A stretch of 24,130 bases of DNA. Origin: 66-474 sp035688305. GTDB taxonomy: Bacteria; Pseudomonadota; Gammaproteobacteria; Xanthomonadales; Rhodanobacteraceae. The stretch spans positions 1-24,130 of the forward strand of contig DASSNC010000080.1 in NCBI GenBank assembly GCA_035688305.1, read 5' to 3'. Shown here in pieces: positions 9,819 through 16,851 of this stretch. Under the pieces are notes generated by a model. That model saw nothing but the letters and a program-made list of their open reading frames with translations, did not search any database and was not told the origin of the DNA. Position numbers and translations under genes: made by a program. Position 1 is the stretch's first letter. Each line of letters starts with the position of its first letter.

Positions 9819-10841
9819 ATGCCAAACACCCACCACTCGCGAATTGCGCAATGGATCGTCGTCGCCGGTTTGGCGGCGGTACTGGCCGCATGCGCCGTCG
9901 CGCCGCCGCGCACCGACGATCCGCTGCAGAAATTCAACCGCAAGATGTTCGCGTTCAACCGGGTCGCCGACAAGGTCGCGATCAAACCCGCGGCAAAGGC
10001 GTACGTCAAGATCACAGGCCCCAAGGAACGGGTGCTGATCGGCAATTTCTTTTCGAACCTGCGTTCGCCGATCACGATCATCAATGACGTGCTCCAGGGC
10101 CGGCCGGGGCCTGCGCTGGAAACCACCGGGCGCTTCCTGATCAACACCACCGTGGGTTTCCTCGGCGTGTTCGATCCGGCCAGCGACATGAAGTTGCCCG
10201 CGCACCCCACCGACTTCGGGGTGACGCTCGCGCACTGGGGTGTGCCGGAAGGGCCGTTCCTGGTGCTGCCCCTGGTCGGCCCGACGACCTTGCGCGACGT
10301 CTGGCGGATGCCGGTGGACAGTTATTTCGACCCCATGGGCTGGTATGCCCGCGAACACGACTTCAAGTTCCACGCGCAATACCTGCCATCGATTGCATAC
10401 CTCGTGACACTGCGCGCCAAGGCCTTCCCGATCGATCCGATCCTCGATTCCTCGTACGACCCGTACGCGTTCATGCGCGACGCCTACCGGCAGCACCGGC
10501 TGTACGAGATCTACCACGGCAACCCGCCGCTGTCGGCAATCGAGGAACTGCAGGGAACCGGACCGGGCCAGCAGAGCGATCAGGACATCGACGCCTTGCT
10601 GCAGCAGCAGCAAGCCTACGAGCAGAAACACGGCCTCGGCAATGGCGGCACGCCCGCTGCGGACGCGTCGTCGAGTGCACCACCTGCTGCGCCCCTGAGC
10701 GTCGCGCACGCGCCCGGGTCAGCAACCGGCAGCGCAGCGCCCGCCTCCGCAGGCAGCGTTGGCGAACCGGCGTCGGCGTCGAGCAGCAGCCAGCCGGCAC
10801 CACCCGCCAGCAGCGGCAATCCGCCACCTGCAAGCCACTGA
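9819..10841 (+). CDS. mlaA: outer-membrane lipoprotein MlaA (VacJ)
   Basis: MlaA sits in the outer membrane with porin trimers and removes mislocalised phospholipids from the outer leaflet, passing them to periplasmic MlaC. The protein has a lipoprotein signal with lipobox LAAC and lipidation at Cys25. It then shows the VacJ/MlaA core: DPLQKFNRKMFAFNRVADK, INDVLQGRP, GRFLINTTVGFLGVFDPA, DFGVTLAHWGVPEGPFLVLPLVGP and DVWRMPVD. The conserved core ends near residue 245. From about 275 to 340 the tail is a low-complexity Ala/Ser/Pro stretch with no homology signal. Most of its partners (mlaFEDCB) are encoded just downstream on the opposite strand. There is no good ribosome site before this ATG, but the signal peptide leaves no alternative start. 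Confidence 0.95.
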   Translation: MPNTHHSRIAQWIVVAGLAAVLAACAVAPPRTDDPLQKFNRKMFAFNRVADKVAIKPAAKAYVKITGPKERVLIGNFFSNLRSPITIINDVLQGRPGPALETTGRFLINTTVGFLGVFDPASDMKLPAHPTDFGVTLAHWGVPEGPFLVLPLVGPTTLRDVWRMPVDSYFDPMGWYAREHDFKFHAQYLPSIAYLVTLRAKAFPIDPILDSSYDPYAFMRDAYRQHRLYEIYHGNPPLSAIEELQGTGPGQQSDQDIDALLQQQQAYEQKHGLGNGGTPAADASSSAPPAAPLSVAHAPGSATGSAAPASAGSVGEPASASSSSQPAPPASSGNPPPASH

Positions 10842-10853
10842 CGCCGTCGTCAG
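10838..10853. repeat. palindrome containing both convergent stop codons of mlaA and mlaB
   Basis: CTGACG and CGTCAG form a perfect six-base inverted repeat around a four-base loop (CCGT). Each arm contains a TGA stop: mlaA on the plus strand and mlaB on the minus strand. With no T-tract either side, it is at most a weak bidirectional hairpin. Confidence 0.5.
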
Positions 10854-11176
10854 GGCCTCGCCGGGTCGAACAGAACCGCCACATCGCACACTTCAGCCAG
10901 CGCCAACAGTCCCGCGGGCCAGTGCACGACATCGAGTCGGCGTCCGGCGCGGCGGGCATGCGCGGCGAGTGCAATCACGCACGCCAAGCCGGCGCTGTCG
11001 GCACGCGTCAGTCCGGCAAGATCAAGCCGGGTCTGGGTGCCCGCAGCGAGCGCGCGGCGGCCCTCCGCAAGCGACCGCGCGGCGGTCGCAAACGTCAGTT
11101 CACCGTGCACGGCCAAGGTCGCCGCGTCTGCTTGCACCACTTCGGACGACGCGACCTGGCCGCGTGCACGCAACAC
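10850..11176 (-). CDS. mlaB: STAS-domain protein MlaB of the Mla phospholipid transporter
   Basis: MlaB is the small cytoplasmic STAS protein that binds MlaF and is needed for ABC transporter stability and activity. The 108-residue product has the STAS pattern: a beta strand ATLAVHGELTFATA, then TRLDLAGLTRADSAGLACVIALAAHARRAGR, with the DSAGL loop where STAS proteins carry the phosphorylatable or partner-binding Ser/Thr. I chose the GTG at 11176: it lies four bases after the mlaC stop and is preceded by GGGAA about eight bases upstream. A longer frame from another GTG at 11221 would overlap mlaC by 41 bases and adds nothing STAS-like. It is the last gene of the operon and ends eight bases from the convergent mlaA stop. 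Confidence 0.88.
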   Translation of the reverse strand: MLRARGQVASSEVVQADAATLAVHGELTFATAARSLAEGRRALAAGTQTRLDLAGLTRADSAGLACVIALAAHARRAGRRLDVVHWPAGLLALAEVCDVAVLFDPARP

Positions 11177-11180
11177 GGCT

Positions 11181-11831
11181 TCAGTTCCCGCCACCGGCTT
11201 GCTTCGCCGGTTCGATGGCACTGGTGCCTTCGGTCTGCAGGCGCTTGATCAATCCATCGATGCCGACCTGCCTGATTTCCGCGTCAACCTGGTTGCGGTA
11301 GTTGGTGATGTAGGAAATGCCTTCGACGATCACGTCGTAGGCCTTCCAATCGCCCGACGCAGTCTTGCGGAACGCGTAGTCGACCGACAGGTTCTTGCCG
11401 CTGGCCAGCAACACCGTGGTGCGCACGATCGTGCGGCGGTTGTCGAGCGGGCCCGACGCCGGCAATACCTTCACCGAGCCGCGGGTGTAGGCCACCAGGC
11501 CCTCGGCGTAACGGCGGGTCAGCGCATCGTAGAACGCACGCGCGAACGCGACACGCTGCGCCGGCGTGGCCTCGCGCGCGTGCCGTCCCAGTACCAGCAA
11601 GGAGGCATAGTCGGTGTCGAAATGCGGCAACACGATGCCGTCGATGATCTTCACCACCTGTTCCGGATGCTGGCGCAATTCGTCCTGATGACCCTGGATG
11701 GCATCACCAAGCTGGTTGGCAATCGACTGCACGATCTGCTGCGGCGTCTGCGCATCGGCAGCAAACGCAGGTGCGGTGAATGCCACGCTCAGGAACACCG
11801 CCGCGACGAGCAGCATGCAACGCTTCAACAT
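11181..11831 (-). CDS. mlaC: periplasmic phospholipid-binding protein MlaC
   Basis: MlaC shuttles phospholipids between MlaA in the outer membrane and the MlaFEDB complex in the inner membrane. The 216-residue precursor has a signal peptide (MLKRCMLLVAAVFLSVAF) with likely cleavage after AFA, near residue 24. The mature part shows the family (Ttg2D/toluene-tolerance) blocks: VVKIIDGIVLPHFDTDYASLLVLGRHAREATPAQR, FYDALTRRYAEGLVAY, DNRRTIVRTTVLL and WKAYDVIVEGISYITNYRNQ. The start has a strong ribosome site, GAGGAG, about seven bases upstream. It lies 45 bases after mlaD and four bases before mlaB in a single operon. Confidence 0.95.
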   Translation of the reverse strand: MLKRCMLLVAAVFLSVAFTAPAFAADAQTPQQIVQSIANQLGDAIQGHQDELRQHPEQVVKIIDGIVLPHFDTDYASLLVLGRHAREATPAQRVAFARAFYDALTRRYAEGLVAYTRGSVKVLPASGPLDNRRTIVRTTVLLASGKNLSVDYAFRKTASGDWKAYDVIVEGISYITNYRNQVDAEIRQVGIDGLIKRLQTEGTSAIEPAKQAGGGN

Positions 11832-11876
11832 GGGTTTCTCCTCATTTCCGACGGCCGCGCCGCGGAGCGAATGGAA

Positions 11877-12395
11877 TCAGGGCTTGCCGGAGGCCGGCGG
11901 CGAACTGGCCGCTGGCGCCGCGCCGGAGTCGCTGGACTTCGGGCCGCCATTGACCATGAACTTGCCGATCAGGTTTTCGATGCTCATTGCCGATTGGGTC
12001 AGCACCAATTCGTCGCCGTTCTTCAGGAAATCCGGCGAGCCACCCGGCTCGATGCCAACGTACTGGTCACCCAGTAAACCCGAGGTGAATATCGCCGCCG
12101 AGGAATCGTCCGGAATGTCGTTGTACTGCTTGTCGATCGACAACACCACCAGCGCATCCATCCGCTGCGGTTCCAGCTGGATCGACTGCACGTCGCCGAT
12201 CCGCACGCCCGCGATCTTGACCGGCGCGCGATCCTTCAACTGGCCGATGTTCTGGAAGCGCGCCTTGATGGTGTAACTGTCGCCCCGATGGATGTTGGCC
12301 ACCGAGGTGGTTTGCGTGGCGAGGTAGGCCAGCGCGGCGAAGCCGAGCAGGATGAATAATCCTGTTCCAATGGCATAACTTGGGCGTGCGTTCAT
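11877..12395 (-). CDS. mlaD: MCE-domain protein MlaD of the Mla transporter
   Basis: MlaD forms a hexameric MCE ring anchored in the inner membrane on the periplasmic side of the MlaFE ABC core and channels phospholipids. The 172-residue protein has one N-terminal transmembrane helix (about 9-28, IGTGLFILLGFAALAYLATQ). It then has an MCE domain with YTIKARFQNIGQLKDRAPVKIAGVRIGDV and a central LLGDQYVGIEPG block. The C-terminal helix region (MSIENLIGKFM) is followed by an Ala/Ser/Pro-rich tail. CAGGAAC before the ATG is a good ribosome site. It is separated from mlaE upstream by 391 bases of repeats, which is unusual for this normally compact operon. Confidence 0.95.
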   Translation of the reverse strand: MNARPSYAIGTGLFILLGFAALAYLATQTTSVANIHRGDSYTIKARFQNIGQLKDRAPVKIAGVRIGDVQSIQLEPQRMDALVVLSIDKQYNDIPDDSSAAIFTSGLLGDQYVGIEPGGSPDFLKNGDELVLTQSAMSIENLIGKFMVNGGPKSSDSGAAPAASSPPASGKP

Positions 12396-12409
12396 TGCCG
12401 ATGTTCCTG

Positions 12410-12476
12410 GTCATTGATCCGGCGAATGCCGGAGTCCCGCACTTTCGTCTTCCCGGCGAAGACCGGGATCCAGTGC
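12410..12476. repeat. intergenic hairpin repeat in the mlaE-mlaD gap
   Basis: Two small hairpins lie in tandem: CCGGC/GCCGG around GAAT at 12419-12432, and GTCTTC/GAAGAC around CCGGC at 12447-12463. They are followed by GGGATCCAG. The layout resembles the widespread 'TCATTCCCGCGAAAGCGGGAATCCAG'-type proteobacterial intergenic repeat, compared from memory only. On the mla transcript these could form stem-loops just ahead of the mlaD ribosome site. Confidence 0.6.
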
Positions 12477-12514
12477 GGCTTGATTGGAATGCCTCGTGCC
12501 GGTTCCGCTCGCCT

Positions 12515-12780
12515 CTGCGGCGAGCGGGCTACTTTCTGTTTCGGCAGAAAGTAGCCAAAGACCATTGCGCCTGCGGCGGTGGTCGATCGAACGTCGTGTT
12601 CGTTCGACTGCCCTGGCCGCTGGCCTCGCGCGCGCCGGCGCGAACTCGGCCATCCATGGCCTCGAACATGCGCGCCTTGCTCGCACGCTCGGCGTCGCGG
12701 CTGCGGCACCGCCAACGGCGCGGGAGAGCTCTGCTCCGCTGCCGACCATCCATGGCCTGCTCTACCGGCCCATTGAGCGA
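12515..12780. repeat. non-coding repeat element inside the mla operon, with a perfect 12-bp inverted repeat
   Basis: GGCTACTTTCTG (12527-12538) and CAGAAAGTAGCC (12545-12556) form a perfect hairpin with loop TTTCGG. Further on, CCATCCATGGCCT occurs twice as a 13-bp direct repeat (12650-12662 and 12746-12758). The surrounding GC-rich sequence has no credible gene: short open frames exist on both strands but lack family similarity and ribosome sites. The hairpin and the repeated CCATCCATGG segments match the style of a repeat family I associate with xanthomonads, often mis-annotated as small proteins. With the preceding hairpin repeat it accounts for most of the 391-base gap. Boundaries are approximate. 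Confidence 0.65.
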
Positions 12781-12786
12781 TCTCGG

Positions 12787-13554
12787 TCATGTGAGGAACG
12801 CCGTCATCACGAAATCCACCGCCAATACCACGATCGCGGAAAACACCACGGTGCGCGTGGTCGAGTACGCCACGCCCTCGCTGGTGGGCGGCGCGGTGTA
12901 ACCCTGGAATACGGCGATCAGGCTCACCACGCCGCCGAACGCGATGCTCTTGTACAGGCCATCCAGGATGTCGCGATGCAGCGACACCATCGAGGTCATG
13001 TTGCCCCAGAACGTTCCGTTGTCGAGCCCGAGCCAGGTGACGCCAACGAGATGGCCGCCAAAAATGCCCATGGCGTTGAACACGCAGGCCAGCAGCGGCA
13101 TCGCGATCACGCCGGCAAGGAAGCGCGGCGAGGCCACGTAGGCCATCGGATCGACCGCCATCATCGCAATCGCATCAACCTGGTCGGTGGCCCGCATCAA
13201 GCCGATCTCGGCGGTGATCGCCGTGCCCGCGCGACCCGCCACCAGCACGGCGGTGAACACCGGGCCGAGCTCACGGAACAGCGACAAGGCCACCACCCCG
13301 CCGAGCGTCATGGTGGCGCCGAAAATCGACAGCGTGTAGTACAGCTGCAACGCCAGCACCATGCCGACGAACAGCCCGCAGGTCATCACGATCACCAGGC
13401 TCATCGCGCCGACAAACCAGACCTGCCGGCACAACTCGCGCCAGTAGCGCAGGCTCTTGGGCAGCGCGCCCAGGATCGCGACGAAGAACAAACCGCAGTC
13501 ACCGACGCGGCCGATACCGTCCAGCAACCAGTTGTCGCGCAGGCGTGCGTTCAC
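12787..13554 (-). CDS. mlaE: ABC transporter permease MlaE
   Basis: MlaE is the inner-membrane permease of the MlaFEDB phospholipid transporter. The 255-residue protein has an amphipathic N-terminus and then the MlaE-family membrane domain: FVGAMSLVIVMTCGLFVGMV, a LFRELGPVFTAVLVAGRAG coupling segment, AEIGLMRATDQVDAIAMM, VDPMAYVASPRFLAGVIAMP, and closing helices (VVFSAIVVLAVDFVMTAFL). I chose the GTG at 13554, which overlaps the mlaF stop as GTGA and gives a normal family length. A longer frame reaching to 13656 lies inside mlaF and is not supported. Unlike in most mla operons, a 391-base repeat-containing gap separates it from mlaD. Confidence 0.95.
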   Translation of the reverse strand: MNARLRDNWLLDGIGRVGDCGLFFVAILGALPKSLRYWRELCRQVWFVGAMSLVIVMTCGLFVGMVLALQLYYTLSIFGATMTLGGVVALSLFRELGPVFTAVLVAGRAGTAITAEIGLMRATDQVDAIAMMAVDPMAYVASPRFLAGVIAMPLLACVFNAMGIFGGHLVGVTWLGLDNGTFWGNMTSMVSLHRDILDGLYKSIAFGGVVSLIAVFQGYTAPPTSEGVAYSTTRTVVFSAIVVLAVDFVMTAFLT

Positions 13555-14399
13555 TTGGCGGCAGTCCCGAGTCCCAGAGACGTCGCATAGTCCGGCGCCG
13601 GATAATGGAACGGCACCGGGCCATCTGACTCGCCCCCGAAGAACTGCCGCGTCCACGGCGAATCCTGCTCGGCCAGTTCGTCCGGCGCGCCTTGCGCCAC
13701 CAGCTTGCCATTGGCGATCAGGAACACGCGATCGGCCACGAGCCGGATCGCGGCCAACTCATGCGCCACCAGGATCGAGGTGATCCCGAGTGTGTGGTTG
13801 AGCGTCTTGATCAAGCGCAGCACCTGGTTCAGCGCAATCGGATCGAGCCCCACAAACGGTTCGTCATACAGGATCAGCATCGGGTCGAACACGATCGCAC
13901 GCGCCAGCGCAACCCGCCGCGCCATGCCTCCCGAGAGCTCGGCAGGCATCAACTGCGCCGCGCCGCGCAGGCCGACGGCCTGCAGCTTGGTCAGCACGAT
14001 GTTGCGGACCAATTCTTCCGGCAATCGCGTGTGCTGGCGCAGCGGGAAGGCCACGTTTTCGAACACGTTGAAGTCGGTCAGCAGGGCCGAATTCTGGAAC
14101 AGGAACCCGATCCGTTCGCGCAGCGTGAACAACGCGCGCCGCGAGAGCTGCGTGACGTCTTCGCCATCGACAAGCAAACTGCCGGAATCCGGCCGCAGTT
14201 GTCCGGTCAAGTGCCGCAACAGCGTGGTCTTGCCGGTACCGGACGGGCCCATGATCGCGGTGATGCCGCCGCGCGCGACATCGAGGTCAAGGCCATCGAA
14301 GACCACTTTGGTGCCGATGCGCGTATGCAGATCGCGCACCTGCACCAACGGGGCGGGAGCGTTCGCTGTGGTTTCCTTTGGGGTTTGATGCTGGGACAT
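13551..14399 (-). CDS. mlaF: ABC transporter ATP-binding protein MlaF
   Basis: MlaF is the ATPase driving the inner-membrane Mla phospholipid transporter. The 282 residues show the ABC motifs in order: Walker A GPSGTGKTT (51-59), Q-loop Gln102 (FLFQNSALLTDFNVFENVAFPLR, typical of MlaF), signature LSGGM (155-159), Walker B LILYDEP (175-181) and switch His213 (VAHE). A C-terminal extension (about 255-282) reaches beyond the ABC fold, as in MlaF homologues that contact a partner subunit. It is the first gene of mlaFEDCB. About 100 bases separate it from gmk upstream, and I see no convincing promoter there, so read-through from yicC-gmk is possible. Confidence 0.96.
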   Translation of the reverse strand: MSQHQTPKETTANAPAPLVQVRDLHTRIGTKVVFDGLDLDVARGGITAIMGPSGTGKTTLLRHLTGQLRPDSGSLLVDGEDVTQLSRRALFTLRERIGFLFQNSALLTDFNVFENVAFPLRQHTRLPEELVRNIVLTKLQAVGLRGAAQLMPAELSGGMARRVALARAIVFDPMLILYDEPFVGLDPIALNQVLRLIKTLNHTLGITSILVAHELAAIRLVADRVFLIANGKLVAQGAPDELAEQDSPWTRQFFGGESDGPVPFHYPAPDYATSLGLGTAAK

Positions 14400-14498
14400 G
14401 CCGCACTAAGTTAGCCGAAACCGGGGCCGGCGTGCACGCTTGCGTACCCGTCTTGCCATCGGGTGGGGCTTGCGGGAAAGTTCACGCAGGTCCGGCGT

Positions 14499-15110
14499 TC
14501 AGCTTGCCAGCAGCTGCGTGATCAGCGCAGCGTAGCGCTCGCGTGGCAAGGCTTTACCCGCACGCGCCGCATGCACGATCGCCTGCAACTGGGCGACTGC
14601 GTCTTCGAAGCGGTCGTTGACGACGATGCAATCGAACTCGTGGGCATGCGCGATTTCCTCGCGCGATGCCGCCAGCCGGCGCTCGATGGTCGCCTCGCTG
14701 TCGGTACCGCGTGCGCGCAACCGGTGCTCCAGCTCGGCGCGCGACGGCGGCAGGATGAAGATCGATACGCAGGGGATCTTCGCACGCACCTGCGCCGCGC
14801 CCTGCCAGTCGATTTCGAGCAGCACGTCGCGTCCGGCGGCGAGGGCGGGTTCGACCGCGCCACGCGAGGTGCCGTAGCCATTGCCGAACACGTCCGCGTG
14901 TTCCAGGAACTCACCGGCGGCGACCATCGCCGCGAATTGCGCGCGATCGACGAAGTGGTATTGCACGCCATCGACATCGCCCGGCCGCGGGCTGCGCGTG
15001 GTGTGCGAAATCGACAGGGAGATGCCCGGCTCGCGCACCAGCAGCGCGTTCACCAGCGTCGATTTGCCGGCCCCCGAGGGCGCCGCGATGATGAACAAGT
15101 GGCCTTTCAT
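14499..15110 (-). CDS. gmk: guanylate kinase
   Basis: Gmk phosphorylates GMP to GDP with ATP, an essential step feeding GTP and (p)ppGpp synthesis. The 203-residue product has the P-loop APSGAGKST (10-18) and the GMP-binding blocks SHTTRSPRPGDVDGVQYHFV, FLEHADVFGNGYGTS and LLEIDWQGAAQV. It also has the lid region LPPSRAELEHRLRARGTDSEATIERRL. Its ATG overlaps the yicC stop (ATGA), so translation is probably coupled. In many gammaproteobacteria gmk is directly followed by rpoZ and spoT; here the mla genes intervene. Confidence 0.97.
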   Translation of the reverse strand: MKGHLFIIAAPSGAGKSTLVNALLVREPGISLSISHTTRSPRPGDVDGVQYHFVDRAQFAAMVAAGEFLEHADVFGNGYGTSRGAVEPALAAGRDVLLEIDWQGAAQVRAKIPCVSIFILPPSRAELEHRLRARGTDSEATIERRLAASREEIAHAHEFDCIVVNDRFEDAVAQLQAIVHAARAGKALPRERYAALITQLLAS

Positions 15111-15967
15111 TCCAGGTTCTGCACCTGCTCGCGCAACTGCTCGATCAGCACCTTCAGTTCGACTGCAGCGCGGGTGCTGCGCTGATCGGCCGACTTGGAA
15201 CCCAGGGTGTTGGCCTCACGATTGAATTCCTGCATCAGGAAATCCAGGCGCCGTCCCACCGGTTCGCTGAGCGCCAGTACGCGGCGTGCCTCGGTGACGT
15301 GTGCGGCAAGACGATCGAGTTCTTCGTCAACGTCGACGCGCGACAACTGCAGCACCAGTTCCTGCTCCAGCCGGCCCGGCTCGGCAGTCTGCTGCAATTC
15401 GGCCAGGCGCGATTCCAGCTTGGCGCGCAACGCGGCACGGACTTCGGGCAGGATCGCACGCACCTCGGCCACCACGCGTTCGATGCCATCCAGCCGCTCG
15501 CGCAGCGCCGTGGCCAGCTTGGCACCCTCGCGTTCACGGCCGGCAATGAATTCGTCCAGCGTGCGTTCGAGCAAAGCCTGTGCGGCATTCACCAGCCCTT
15601 CCTGATCGAGCTCCGGTTTTACCAACAGGCCCGGCCACGCGAGCAACCCCGCGACATCCGTCGAGAGTTGCGGAAAGCGCGTCTGCAGGCCGCCGGCAAG
15701 CTGCGCCAGTTGCGCGACCGTGCGTTCGTCGAGCGAGAGGTCTCCCGCAGCCGCCGGTGCACGATAGCGGAATGTCGCATCAATCTTGCCGCGCGACAGC
15801 CGCGCTGCAATGCGCTCGCGCACCTGCGGTTCGAGGGTGCGCAACTCGTCGGGCAGGCGCACGCTGGCTTCGAGATAGCGGTGATTGACCGCGCGCACCT
15901 CGCACGACAGCCATCCCTGAGGTGTGTTCGTCTCCGCGTTCGCGTAGGCGGTCATGCTTCGAATCAT
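15107..15967 (-). CDS. yicC: YicC family endoribonuclease
   Basis: YicC-family proteins (YicC N-terminal domain plus DUF1732) are endoribonucleases; in E. coli YicC is reported to promote small-RNA turnover. The 286-residue product has the expected length. It starts MIRSMTAYANAE, matching the family's MIRSMTAFA start, and shows LSCEVRAVNHRYLEASVRLPDELR. The C-terminal block is GRRLDFLMQEFNREANTLGSKSAD. I chose the internal ATG at 15967 because of this conserved beginning and a GGGAAG ribosome site; the longer frame upstream runs into the rph promoter. It overlaps gmk by four bases and is divergent from rph, an arrangement shared with E. coli. Confidence 0.95.
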   Translation of the reverse strand: MIRSMTAYANAETNTPQGWLSCEVRAVNHRYLEASVRLPDELRTLEPQVRERIAARLSRGKIDATFRYRAPAAAGDLSLDERTVAQLAQLAGGLQTRFPQLSTDVAGLLAWPGLLVKPELDQEGLVNAAQALLERTLDEFIAGREREGAKLATALRERLDGIERVVAEVRAILPEVRAALRAKLESRLAELQQTAEPGRLEQELVLQLSRVDVDEELDRLAAHVTEARRVLALSEPVGRRLDFLMQEFNREANTLGSKSADQRSTRAAVELKVLIEQLREQVQNLE

Positions 15968-15979
15968 GTTGCTTCCCGA

Positions 15980-16007
15980 TTGGCGCCCCAATGCGCGATG
16001 GTAAACT
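15980..16007 (+). promoter_or_regulatory. candidate sigma-70 extended -10 promoter of rph
   Basis: TTGGCG (-35, 15980-15985) is followed after 16 bases by TAAACT (-10, 16002-16007). TGG directly precedes the -10, the same layout as the rpoZ promoter. The predicted leader to the rph ATG is about 22 bases. It lies within the 68-base spacer that divides rph from divergent yicC. Confidence 0.55.
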
Positions 16008-16035
16008 GCCCGGCCCTTGTGCGGAAACATCTGCG

Positions 16036-16761
16036 ATGGCATTCACCCGCCCGTCCGGTCGCGCGCCCGACCAATTGCGCCCCATCACCATCGAGCGCGG
16101 CTTCACCAAACACGCCGAAGGTTCCGTACTGATTTCCTGTGGCGAAACCCGCGTGCTGTGCACCGCGAGTGTCGAAGAGCGCGTGCCGGCATGGCTGCGC
16201 GGCAAGGGTGAAGGCTGGGTCACGGCCGAATACGGCATGTTGCCGCGCGCCACCACCGACCGCACCCAGCGCGAAGCCGCGCGCGGTGGCCAGGGCGGCC
16301 GCACCATGGAAATCCAGCGCCTGATCGGACGCAGCCTGCGCGCCTGCGTGGATCGCGCGGCCTTGGGTGAGCGCGTGATCACGCTCGACTGCGACGTGCT
16401 GCAGGCCGACGGCGGCACCCGTACCGCTTCGATCACCGGCGCTTACGTCGCACTGACCGACGCCATGAACGTACTGATGAAGCGCGGCGCGCTGAAGCGC
16501 AATCCGATCCATGGCGCGGTCGCGGCGGTCTCGGTCGGCATTTACCAGGGCACCCCGGTGCTGGACCTCGACTACGCCGAAGACTCGAACTGCGACACCG
16601 ACATGAACGTGGTGATGAACGACGGCGGCGGTTTCATCGAGGTGCAAGGCACTGCCGAAGGGCACGCCTTCCGCCGCGAGGAACTGGACGCGTTGCTGGC
16701 GCTGGCACAAAAAGGCATCGATGAACTGGTCGCGGCGCAACGGGAAGCGCTGGCACGATGA
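16036..16761 (+). CDS. rph: ribonuclease PH
   Basis: RNase PH is a phosphate-dependent 3'-5' exoribonuclease that trims tRNA precursors and forms a hexameric ring. The 241-residue product has the family blocks: RPSGRAPDQLRPITIERGFTKHAEGSVL, GWVTAEYGMLPRATTDRTQREAARG (phosphate-binding arginine region), LDCDVLQADGGTRTASITGAYVAL, LDLDYAEDSNCDTDMNVVM and FIEVQGTAEG. I chose the ATG of MAFTRPSGR because it gives the normal length; the upstream in-frame extension crosses the promoter. GGAAA before the ATG is an acceptable ribosome site. It is followed by rdgB and hemW, a common order in this lineage. Confidence 0.97.
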   Translation: MAFTRPSGRAPDQLRPITIERGFTKHAEGSVLISCGETRVLCTASVEERVPAWLRGKGEGWVTAEYGMLPRATTDRTQREAARGGQGGRTMEIQRLIGRSLRACVDRAALGERVITLDCDVLQADGGTRTASITGAYVALTDAMNVLMKRGALKRNPIHGAVAAVSVGIYQGTPVLDLDYAEDSNCDTDMNVVMNDGGGFIEVQGTAEGHAFRREELDALLALAQKGIDELVAAQREALAR

Positions 16762-16767
16762 TCGCGT

Positions 16768-16851
16768 GGAAAAGGGGTCAGAGTGAACTTTCGCACAACC
16801 ACAGCAGCGGACTCGACCACGGTGCACGAAATTCACTCTGACTCCTTTTCC
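16768..16851. repeat. REP-like inverted repeat overlapping the start of rdgB
   Basis: A 20-base left arm (16768-16787, GGAAAAGGGGTCAGAGTGAA) pairs with the right arm at 16832-16851 with a single mismatch; imperfect pairing extends a few bases further inward. The 'AAAAGGGGTCAGAGTGAA' arm is a motif I have seen repeatedly in proteobacterial intergenic palindromes, some linked to REP-associated tyrosine transposases; this is from memory. No transposase is encoded here. The left arm supplies an AGGGG and a GTG in ribosome-site register for rdgB, and the right arm is translated as part of its N-terminus. Confidence 0.85.

Noticed and set aside
8642..9819. Several open frames through the repeat array, with recurring peptide patterns such as GFASLNPT and VGWVERSEAQ
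   Set aside because: The repetition is at DNA level, frames shift between units and there are no ribosome sites. Peptides of this sort are commonly annotated as spurious hypothetical proteins.
12392..12790. Open frames of 110-130 codons in the mlaE-mlaD gap
   Set aside because: Both strands carry overlapping frames through hairpin repeats; none has family similarity or a ribosome site.
13555..13656. Longer MlaE start giving 289 residues
   Set aside because: The extra 34 residues lie inside mlaF and have no permease similarity. The GTG overlapping the mlaF stop gives the normal length.
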